Assembly (NCBI GenBank): GCA_008931825.1 | Contig: QXVZ01005403.1 | Span: 1-22,611, forward strand | Reading direction: 5' to 3' | DNA length: 22,611 nt | Source: Phallusia fumigata | Lineage: Eukaryota; Chordata; Ascidiacea; Phlebobranchia; Ascidiidae | In this document: positions 7,613 to 16,214 of the stretch, in pieces | Numbering within the stretch: the stretch's first letter is position 1 | Layout: the number at the start of each line of letters is the position of its first letter | Translations under genes and position numbers: made by a program | Notes under the pieces: generated by a model | Databases searched by the model: none | What the model was told of the DNA's origin: nothing | The model's input: the letters and a program-made list of their open reading frames with translations, nothing else

Positions 7613-9016
7613 AACTACTCTCCAAGTCCGTGTTTAGTGTTGCTAAGCAACGTACGCATCTTAACATTGCGCTGCCTATTGACTTATTCTGTTAATGACT
7701 TTGCGTGAGTTTTGTGTTGGCAGGTTTAATCTTTAATCTTCGGGAATTGTCATGGGCAAGCATATGACACCGCAGTTCCTGTAGACCGGCTTTTAAGGGT
7801 GCCTAGTTTGGTTGCACGCGTCTATATACTAACCTCGAGCCAAAATATCGGCCATCAAACGAAATTTGGAAGTCAAAGCAAATCAGCAAACAATGTTAAA
7901 CATATATTTAAGAACTTAAACGCGCTGAATATAAACTCAAAGTCAACAGATGTTTGTGACTGATGCAGTAACTTCTAGTGGGTTTTACTTTAGGAAGTTT
8001 GGGTTGTTTTGTTTATTTCTTTATGTTTTGTTAAGACGCTTATTTGGTTGCACACTTTTAAAAAAGTTTTCCCAACACGGCTGAGAATACAGAAATCAAA
8101 TGACGAGCAAGATCCGATATATAAAAGTCAACACTATACAGCAAACAATTGCCTGAACATATATTAAGAAACTTACGGTTATCCCAGTGCTTTCGGCCTT
8201 GTGTTGAGCAGCCAGCAAGTTGGGCCTTGATTCAGTTTCGAAACAATTGCATAACAATGATTTTATAACGGTTTCTGAAAAACAAAATATTATTCTTTAC
8301 CAGGCGCTCACTTGCCGTCAAGGTTAGATCTAAAAAAACAAACAAATAAATAGCAAGCTTGAGACAACAGATATAAAAGTGTGCTGTCGCCGTCTAGGGG
8401 ATCTCCCTCACTCGACACTGCTCTTCAATTTTTTGGTGGAAATGCGACACGTGACTTTGTAACCGTTTCGTGCACTCGCGCATTTATGTCTTCGTTATTT
8501 CTTTTGATCGAAAAACTGAAGATTTTACATCGGCACTTTGGGTTAGTTCTAATCGTACCACACTGAACAGTTGTGCGTTTTATTTTTCCAAGGGCGTCGC
8601 ACAATAATTCCGTTTCGTAGCATTTTGTTTTCGAATCAACAAATACAATTTTATTAATACACGTCTTTGTTAAATTCTTATCACTGGTGCGTCGAAAGTC
8701 CAACAAACTTTTCCAAAGGCGTCGCATCGAAAAAGGTTCGAGAAACACTGCTGTGCGCGAAAAAAGACAACTTTGCAAGTAAAGCTTGTAGCAGAACGCA
8801 ATCAATTTCAGGGTGTTCCTCCCAATTTGGTGACACAGGCGCGAGGCGACAGATTTCCGGCGAATTTAATGAATCATTAATGGCGAGTCGCCCAGGTCGG
8901 GTAATTTTGGCTGCGTGGAAAACTTGCTGTTGGGCCTGGCAAGCTTGTTGCTGTTGTTTGTTTCATTTTTATCCTCGGTGGGCGGAACAATTAAGGCCTG
9001 AATGAGTTAAGCCCGC
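7613..9016. other. Intergenic stretch, no gene supported
   Basis: Contains the probable MITE at 8410-8760. Short ORFs on both strands lack recognisable domains or paired splice sites. Confidence 0.55.
8410..8760. mobile_element. Probable MITE with inverted ends
   Basis: The right end read on the minus strand (CAGTGTTTCTCGAACCTTTT, CGATGCGACGCC) resembles the left end on the plus strand (CTGCTCTTCAATTTTTTG, AATGCGACACG). The overlapping 126-codon minus ORF (8805-8425) shows no domain I recognise and crosses both ends, so I do not call it a gene. Confidence 0.4.
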
Positions 9017-9190
9017 AATGAGTCCACCGTCGAGCTACCTGCCTCATTGCAGTTACGTTGGAACATTTTTTATTTGATTTTTCGATTTTTAAAGTTGGTT
9101 ACGTAGATTTGGGCCAACCCATCGGGTACTCTGGGAATTAGCAATGTTGCTTGAATTTCTGCTCAGAGAACACAAGCGAGTATTTGTGGC
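9017..9190 (-). mobile_element. SINE family R7, body without clear tRNA head
   Basis: GAGTCCACCGTCGAGCTACC, TGCCTCATTGCAGTTACG, CCAACCCATCGGGTAC and CTGCTCAGAGAACACAAG align with 1338-1485. The homology stops where the tRNA-like head would begin. Confidence 0.6.
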
Positions 9191-9987
9191 AAAACAACCG
9201 CAAAACGAATCGGATGATTTTACACATTTCAAATCCGCAAAACCCATGTAAAAAAAGCTGACCCTTTTAAATCGAAACCAAACCGCCAGCAATCGAGCTA
9301 ACAAACATATCATTTTCTGTCGACTTTCCTGATTGCGTTGCGGCCTTTATTTTTTTATAACCAGGACCAAACCCACACCAACTGATTTTTATAATACTTT
9401 CCAATATCAAACACAAACAATAAAGTCATGTAAGCTTTAAACCGGTGATTCACAACCAGAATCCACGGAAAGGTTTTTGGGTCCACAAGTTTTGTATGTA
9501 TAAGATTAAAGCAATGTAACGAAATGAAAATAATCGCCGTTATGTTCTGACTTACAAAAGGCGACTTATTGAGAGCATCTTTTGAAACCAGGCTACTGGA
9601 CAATTTAAGATGTGGCTTATACAAACGAACATATTTATTGTATTCAAAACGGCATTTAAGTTGACATTATTAACTGGTCTTTATTAAAAAGGGTGTCCAC
9701 AGCTTCCAGCCAAAACGTTAAAAAGGTTCCAGAACACTAAAAAGGTTGGGAACCACAGAAATAAGTTGATTTGATTAGTCAGTTACACGGTAACGGGCAT
9801 TCAAACTGCGCCTATAGTAGATTTCAATTACGAGTCTAATCACTAGCAGTGAAGCATTCATGAAACACTAGATATAGTTTGTTTTCTGTTTTTATCACGT
9901 CTGCACATTGCTTAGCGATTTGAAATACATGTTATCTCCTCATATTTATGACTCATTAAAACAGTGGGACATTATTACCGGTATTCC
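9191..9987. other. Intergenic stretch with a hAT-like end
   Basis: TAAAAAGGTTGGGAACCACA near 9738-9757 is the inverted form of the CAGTGGTTCCCAACC terminus seen elsewhere in the window; its partner end was not found. No coding exon seen. Confidence 0.5.
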
Positions 9988-10150
9988 TTTAAAATCACCA
10001 ACCAGTTCTCTCACCGCCTTCTGTAATTAATGAAAGTAATCATTGTTCTCATGTTTAAATACCAAACAATTTAGTTTGCATGTCAAAGATATAATGAAGT
10101 ATCCTCGCACCCCCAAAAACAGATTTCGTATCCCCAGTAAAGAACCCAAG
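9988..10150. mobile_element. Interspersed repeat family R2, copy 3
   Basis: TTAAAATCACCAACCAGTTC, CATTGTTCTCATGTTTAAAT, ACCAAACAATTTAGTTTG and AAAACAGATTTCGTATCCCC follow in the family order. A short further piece of the same sort occurs near 10265-10300. Confidence 0.6.
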
Positions 10151-10719
10151 ATTAGAAGAAATTTACGGGGAATAAATCAAGCAGCTTATGCCCCTATATT
10201 TCCAAGCTTAACAGCTTGGTGTCAGTTATATAAGGAAGTTTATACCTGGTAAGTTAAACTTATCATTAATAAACCACACTTTGAAAATCACCAATGCAAG
10301 TTTTCCAAGACATTTCAGCGACAAATTTCAACAAAATCCAATGCCCCCTAATGTACACAGAGCAGAAGATTGAAATCATCGATTGAGCGGCGGTGATGTA
10401 CCAGATCACCCAAACCAAAATGTGTTATCATGGCGCAATTATCAATAACAACTCTGTTCGTGTGTTTGTCTACCACTCAGCCACACCCCCGACACACCCT
10501 CGGAAGGAAAGCCAGATTCACATTAGTGAGATAATGGCTTGTTGTAAATAAGGCTTGCCTACCAGGTCCATGTGGAATTATCGATCTTGTGGTGATGGTG
10601 AAAAAACTCGTTCATCGTATTATTCAGTGATGGATTTTGTTCTGAGATTAATGGGTTTCCTGTTTTGTTGACCTTTTTTATTATTATGTAACGTTTGTCT
10701 GTGCATCGTACGGCTCAAG

Positions 10720-11005
10720 ACCGCATACGGCCCTTTGGTTAACTCTGACTGGCCCGTTTGAGGTAAGTTGTAATTGAACAATAAACATATTTTAGAATTT
10801 TATTGTTTGTTTTGTAAAACCTCACTATTTATTGCTTCACCAAAACATATACTCTTACCAGCTTGACAAAATAATGTTATTTACTGATTTTTACAAAGAA
10901 CTACAATTAACGTTGTACAGAATCGAGTTAAACCTTTTGGACCAGTCCCTTTACAATATTTTCCGTTTCTCTTGTGGCCTTATGGAAAATAATTGCCCAC
11001 CCATG
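10720..11005. mobile_element. Interspersed repeat family R3, copy 2
   Basis: Same block order as copy 1: ACGGCCCTTTGGTTAACTCT, TTTATTGCTTCACCA, ATACTCTTACCAGCTTG, TCGAGTTAAACCTTTTGG and AAATAATTGCCCA. The short ORF inside is not conserved in copy 1, so it is not coding. Confidence 0.65.
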
Positions 11006-11292
11006 ATAAAACATATACGTGCTACATGATTTACTTTTTATTGAAGGTAATCTATCAGCCAATTTCTATTTTCAATTTTTGTCGTAATTTATTTTCTCTG
11101 CAGTAATCATGAACCCACGTTATTAAGATTTTGTTGGATTAAAAACGCCAAACGAAAATTCTTTTTTGAAAATAAATTTTCTCTTAACACTCGACTGTTT
11201 TCGGAATTTATTTTTGATCAACAGCAAAGCGCGGATGACGTAGATCGACGTCATGTTAACACCTGAATGACAAACCTACGTTGTTACATAAG

Positions 11293-11524
11293 CCTGGGCT
11301 TCTCAACCGGGGGAATACCCCACTAAGGGGGATTTCTGTTTGCAAGGGGGGATTACGTAATGAAAAATAAGTTCTAAAAATTTATCAATCGCAAGAACTC
11401 AGTTTCTCTCCTAACATACTGATGTAAACATAATATTAACCAACTGGATTTCCGGTTCGGAGATTTCAGCTTTAAACATCGGGTAAAATGGCTTCATTGA
11501 ATAAAAAAGGTGAGAACCACTGCT
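11293..11524. mobile_element. hAT-like MITE family R1, copy 3
   Basis: Left end CTGGGCTTCTCAACC, right end GGTGAGAACCACTGC: the two ends are inverted and complementary across GGTTCTCACC/TTCTCAACC. The interior shares TTTATCAATCGCAAGAA and ACTGATGTAAACATAATATT-like blocks with the other copies. The clearest member, about 230 bp. Confidence 0.68.
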
Positions 11525-11589
11525 TTAAGTAACTGTGCGGCTTATCAATCTGATCGTTATGTTTTGCGTTTTCTTTTTGTTCATCTTTT

Positions 11590-11712
11590 CGCGAATCATA
11601 ACGTCCCAACGTTGCGCAATTAATTCAGGCTTGGTGATTGTTTCAGCGCAATTGTGTCGCTATGATTTTTTTCCACCAAGCGAAATAAACTCAACCTAAC
11701 TCAACTGGAAAT
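11590..11712 (+). mobile_element. Short repeat family R4 with CAACT-type tail, copy 1
   Basis: TAACGTCCCAACGTTGCGCA, TGGTGATTGTTTCAG, ATTGTGTCGCTATGATTTTT and AAGCGAAATAAACTCAACC followed by repeated TCAACT. The 3' pentamer tail suggests a SINE or SINE remnant. Confidence 0.65.
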
Positions 11713-13384
11713 CAACCTTTATTCTTTCTATGACTTGATTTCGTAATCAAACAGTCCAAACATTTTATTTTCTCAGCTTTCACGTCAGCGAGCTGTTATT
11801 CACAAAGCAAAACTTGCCTCTGAAAATTTTATTACAGTTTTTACATATTGTACCCTGTTCAAATGACGTCAAACCTTGTTTAAATCGAAATTTCAAAGTA
11901 ATATTAAACGTTTATAGGGAACTGAAGCTTACAGCACACTCAAATAAATCTGCGTAATTCTTATTGCGAATAATAAAAATCGATTTCGCCAAACAAATGA
12001 CATCATCAATTCTTATTCAAATAGAATATTATAGTTTAATCGAAACGTCTGTATTAACCAACCGTGGTTCTGGACGATTTCTGCACTAATATACTTTAAA
12101 TATATAGAGTTTGCATGACAAACACTAATTCTAAAACTTTTTGGGAAAACAGACTTACTAAAACTGTTAAAAAACTCTGTAAATTCGTCGTCCGTCCTTT
12201 CGTGACAACGCGACACTGCTTGAGCTACAGACCGCTACAATATATTGGCATCAAGTCGGATTTTCCAACCACAAAATCATTGCTAATCTGATTAACATCG
12301 AACGCTCGCCGGCTAACTAAGTTCTGATAGGTACAGGCGAATGACAAGTAAATCAGATGTCACAAAAGGGTTTGTACCATGCTTTTGTCTGTTCTTCTGG
12401 CAAATATATTTTTGCGTACCGACGTTTCGACGTCATATTCTGACGTCATATACTCCGTCTTCCTCAGGGTGAATAACACTCAACGCAAAATTTTTAACAA
12501 ACAAGGACGAATAACGAAAAAAAATATTTCATTTTCCGTCCTTTAAACACTTGTAACCTTGTCTTGTATAATCAATTTCATTGTTAAAACACAAAATTAA
12601 AATAAGTCAAAAAAGCCAAAAAATGAACCGGACAAGACCCTCTAAACTGTTTCGATTCATCCAACTAAAATAGCATTAAAAATAAAAATTCGTCAACCTC
12701 AACTTGAAAATCTGGTCAAATACAAAAACAAAATCCTGCACACGTGCAAAACATTCATACCTCGTAGGTAGCGGTTTAATACAACGAATAATCCAATGAC
12801 TAAAAAACTAATAAATTGCCATGATAATCTCAAACTTGTACATCTTCAACCTTAAACTTTAATTGCGAATGACTGGGTTTGTACAAAACGTTTGTTAAGT
12901 TGATAGAAGCAGAGTTGTTAGCTAAATTTTCTTGAGTTGATAATAATTTAGTTACCAAGCCAAATATATAGTTTACATTTATTCTCACAAAAAGCTTAAC
13001 TTGGTCTGGCAAATTTTTTCATGTCTAATTCCAAACATCACATTCTTAGCAACTGTCTCTATATTTTTCTTGCTGCCCAACAACAAGACCTATCCTGAAT
13101 TTGAGTCTGACAAACATAAAAGGCGCAGCACAGTATCGACATTGAACAGTCTAATAGCTGAATGAGCTGGGAACAATGATTGGGGGAATCGTGGTGAATA
13201 ATGTATGACTTTGGCTGGAAACGAAATTCCAGTACGGTAAAGTTGTTTTTTTTCACCGAAAACTTCAACTGAACGTCACAACCAGGTTTTAGTTCAGTTA
13301 CAAATCTGCTGAGAATCACGCAAACGCATTTTCATGTCTTAGATCTGCACCAAACGCCCATGCTATCCAATGGTATTAGTACAA
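11713..13384. other. Intergenic AT-rich stretch, no gene seen
   Basis: Includes the CTGAGGA...GAAACGTC segment at 12421-12467 with two GACGTCATAT repeats and a palindromic TGACGTCA (12441-12448). Short ORFs show no recognisable family. Confidence 0.55.
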
Positions 13385-13450
13385 TGACATTTTAGTGCTG
13401 TTGTATCGCTACGAGTTCTTCCACTAAGCAAAATAACTTAAATAAATATC
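13385..13450 (+). mobile_element. Repeat family R4, fragment
   Basis: TTTTAGTGCTGTTGTATCGC, then CCACTAAGCAAAATAACTTA: the 3' half of the family only. Confidence 0.5.
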
Positions 13451-13504
13451 TATACATCCTGTACATAAAGCTCACAGACCTATAACAGGCGTCCAAGCAT
13501 TCCA

Positions 13505-13640
13505 TAAAGCTAAAGATCTAACCTGCGGTGGGATTCGAACCCGCGCTATGAATCACCAGACTACAAAAGCTTTGTGCCATTTTTATGTCAAATGTCCAAT
13601 CGAAGTTCAACAGTCGCCTGCAACCCTGCAGGTAGCTAGA
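13505..13640 (-). mobile_element. tRNA-derived SINE-like sequence
   Basis: Minus strand: ATGGCACAAAGCTTTTGTAG (A-box region), CGCGGGTTCGAATCCCACCG (B box) and CAGGTTAGATCTTTAGC. Relative of the element at 1022-1120. Confidence 0.58.
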
Positions 13641-14309
13641 CGACCGCTCTTATAAATCCAAATGTTTCCTTCTTCGCAGGGAATCAGGTATAACCTCAAG
13701 AAAACGTCAGCTCGTCGGCCTTAAAATCGATTTAGGTGAAGATTTGTAAGGCGGTGGCATTGCCAAGTCACACTCAGTTAAATGTGGAAACTCCCACCGA
13801 AATGTCGTCTCTTAAAACCTGTTTAACACCTCTGGCAAGATCCACAACACTGTGACAGTACAAGAAGCTACATGTTTGCTCTGAGATGATCAGCACGTTA
13901 GCAAGGAGGGCTGATTGCGCCGTTCGTGCGTGGCGAGCTATTTCTGTTTTCCCCAGGGAACAATGATTACACCCAGCCGGTGGCACGCAACATTAGCGAG
14001 ATTCGATTCCATTCGATGTACGGCAAACTTACAAGTGGCCAAACCTTGTTAGGGGGGCAAGTGTTTGTTGCAGTGGTCCCAAATCTTTTGTGTTTCATCC
14101 CCAATCACCTTAACATTGTATTTTGTTTGTGCTTCCCCTCCTATGGGTTTTGCGAAGGTGTATGAAATCTAACCAGCGATTATAGTTATGAAAGAGATGA
14201 GGCAAGGCGATTTCGTCAGTAAATTTTATTAACAGTTTGCTTTATCAATGTTGTAATGACATAAGCGACATGGTTTATCCACCAATTATGCGCTTAGCAG
14301 TTTTTTTTT
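13641..14309. other. Intergenic stretch with one unresolved open frame
   Basis: A 70-codon minus-strand frame (13986-13774) reads HARTAQSALLANVLIISEQT, SFLYCHSVVDLARGVKQV and then a stop. Composition looks protein-like but I recognise no family and see no clear flanking splice sites. It is followed by TAGCGAGATTCGATTCC, which has a repeat-like look. Confidence 0.35.
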
Positions 14310-14410
14310 TGCCTCTTAACGTTCTAACGTTGCGCAGCTATTTCCGGCCTGGTGATTGTTTTAGTGAAATTGTGTCGCTATGATTTTTTTGAATTATACT
14401 CAACTATACT
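14310..14410 (+). mobile_element. Repeat family R4, copy 2
   Basis: CTTAACGTTCTAACGTTGCG, TGGTGATTGTTTTAGTGAAA and TTGTGTCGCTATGATTTTTT, then a short ACTCAACT-like tail. Confidence 0.62.
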
Positions 14411-14724
14411 CTTCAAACTTTTCATAACTCAAGTGATCACTAGTGGTGCGATAAAGCTTGCACGAGACGCGCATATTTATACCCTACCTTCCACAAAATT
14501 AAAATTACCCCTTACGGGGTTGGGGGACCCAAGGGAATTACTGGGTTGGGTAGATTGATAATGTGCAGGTTGCGACAATATAATAGAAAGATGTCTTTCA
14601 GTGAGTAAACCAAACCACAGGTTCGCCAAAATTCATTTTCTTGTGAGCCCCGTCACGCCCAGTAATGACGGTGTAGCTGCAGCGCGTTCTACTTTGACCC
14701 ACCAATCGTGTACTCATTATTATC

Positions 14725-14836
14725 GCGGCTTATAACGTCTCAACGTTGCGCAGTTTCCGGCTTGATAATTGTTTTAGTGAAATTCGGTCTCTGCGATTTC
14801 ATTTACTAAGCGAAATAAACTCAACTCAACTGAACA
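14725..14836 (+). mobile_element. Repeat family R4, copy 3
   Basis: CTTATAACGTCTCAACGTTG, GATAATTGTTTTAGTGAAAT, ACTAAGCGAAATAAACTCAA and the pentamer tail CTCAACTCAACT. Confidence 0.65.
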
Positions 14837-14913
14837 GGTCACAGTAATATTCATAAAATTTGCAATGTTCTGAACTTGTAAGCCTTTGTATTACTTTCGT
14901 GTTTTGGTCAACT

Positions 14914-14914
14914 N
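14914..14914. other. Ambiguous base, probable collapsed assembly gap
   Basis: Single n in repeat-rich intergenic DNA. By analogy with the two other n positions, both of which coincide with sequence discontinuities, this may hide an unknown length. No homologous copy lets me test it here. Confidence 0.5.
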
Positions 14915-15069
14915 ACAGAAGAGAAAACGTAAACTATGTGTGATTTTTATTGTTTATCCTCATGTCTGACCTGTTTTACTGCGTGCTTTGTCGGTTGGAT
15001 TTATCGGTAAAGTTTTAACAGTTGTTACGCATTTTTCCCTTTGCCGCGACAAGTAACTTTGCGCCACTT

Positions 15070-15250
15070 TTCCTAGCCATTCCTGATGATGACAACCGAG
15101 TTTGTCGAAACGTAGAAATGTTTTACACACAAGTACTGCCTTATGTCTTCTTACTAGGACTGTTTAAAATCGTTAATTGTGTACCAAATGATATTCTAAT
15201 ACTATTTCTATTCATTACGATGGGCATGTATTTCATACCTACATTACATT
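15070..15250 (+). mobile_element. R6-related repeat with CTGATGA...GAAAC core, copy 1
   Basis: TTCCTGATGATGACAACCGA, GTTTGTCGAAACGTAGAAAT, GTTTTACACACAAGTACTG and ACTGTTTAAAATCGTTAATT. Matches 21448-21530. The 80-codon ORF overlapping it has no family resemblance. Confidence 0.55.
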
Positions 15251-15869
15251 GTACCAACCATTGAAATTTGGCACTTCTAGGCACCTTACTTTGGTCAATA
15301 ATGCTGTTTTTTTTAGAAAAGTTCACGTTTTGGGGGGCATGTGGGTTAACCGATGGGGCAACTGGGGTTAAAACGCGTCATATACCCATCTGTGATCTTA
15401 CAGAAATTTTACCGATTTTTTTCTAAGCCAAAAGTGAAAAAGTGGAAAATGGCCAGGACTTTCCGCAAAAGACGAAATGACAAAAACAAATGTTTCACCA
15501 GTTAAGTGGTACACACTAAGGTTTTTTCGTTATGCATTGAGGTTTGTTATGCTTTTTTATGAGTTGAAGATAATTGGACGGTGTGTATAACTGACTTAAA
15601 CCACATAAACCTGAACATCTCTCTATCGCCCACTATTGGTCGACTCAAGTGTTATCAATCAACCACTTGGTGGCTCATAACTTTGACTGGTGGAACACTG
15701 ATAAAATAACACAACCGTCAGCGGTCTGTAGCAAAGAAGCGGTTGTATAATGAAGCGGCGATCGCAAAGCCCAAAAAATCCATTTAATACAGTAAATGAA
15801 GATTTAATACTGCAATAGGAGAACCCAGGTACCACAGAACAAAAGGGCTTAAAACACTCGGAATGTTTT
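15251..15869. other. Downstream of FKBP, no gene seen
   Basis: No exon supported. On the minus strand an ATTAAA (plus TTTAAT near 15784) could be a weak poly(A) signal for FKBP, about 240 nt after its stop, but this is not distinctive. Confidence 0.4.
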
Positions 15870-15945
15870 CGGACCGATCGGGATTCGAACCATTAACCTT
15901 CGGCTTCCATTTTATGTTGCAACAACCAGAAGCTGAATAATACTG
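15870..15945 (-). mobile_element. tRNA-like sequence (SINE head or tRNA pseudogene)
   Basis: Minus strand CAGCTTCTGGTTGTTGCAAC, AAGCCGAAGGTTAATGGTTC, GAATCCCGATCGGTCC. GGTTCGAATCC is a B box; an A box is only suggestive. It lies downstream of the FKBP stop codon, in or near its 3' UTR. Confidence 0.42.
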
Positions 15946-16022
15946 CAGGGTTATCAAAAAAATTTTCAGTGGTCAGAAACTTGATGACGTAACACAACAA
16001 CTATGACGTAACAACGATTACG

Positions 16023-16214
16023 TCATAGCTCGTCGCCTGCATGAGAACCCAGAACTGGATCTTCTTTGCGGAGTTTGAATTCGTCAGGGGTTAGTTGTTG
16101 GTCCTCGTTTCGATCTTGGTGTTTAAAAAGATCAACGACCACTTGCTCACGTGGATAGCCCGGAAGCAGTCGTGCGTGACCGCGTTCCACTTGGTCGAGC
16201 ACGTAGGAACTGAA
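16023..16214 (-). CDS. FKBP9/10-like: FKBP exon 9: second EF-hand, C-terminal GDEL and stop
   Basis: 192 bp from acceptor CGTTCCAG (phase 0) to TGA at 16025-16023. It encodes [33 protein letters not shown], the EF loop [12 protein letters not shown] (Gln instead of Gly at loop position 6) and [18 protein letters not shown]. The terminal GDEL resembles the ER-retrieval tetrapeptides KDEL/HDEL of this family but with Gly first. Open frames on the opposite strand through this exon are shadows. Confidence 0.92.
   Translation of the reverse strand, partial: FSSYVLDQVERGHARLLPGYPREQVVVDLFKHQDRNEDQQLTPDEFKLRKEDPVLGSHAGDEL

Noticed and set aside
8425-8805. 126-codon minus-strand ORF, the longest in the window
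   Set aside because: No recognisable domain, overlaps a probable MITE and opposing open frames, no family motif; length is compatible with chance in this composition.
10043-10252. Plus-strand ORF of 69 codons
   Set aside because: Lies mostly in repeat family R2 copy 3; frame is not maintained in copies 1 and 2.
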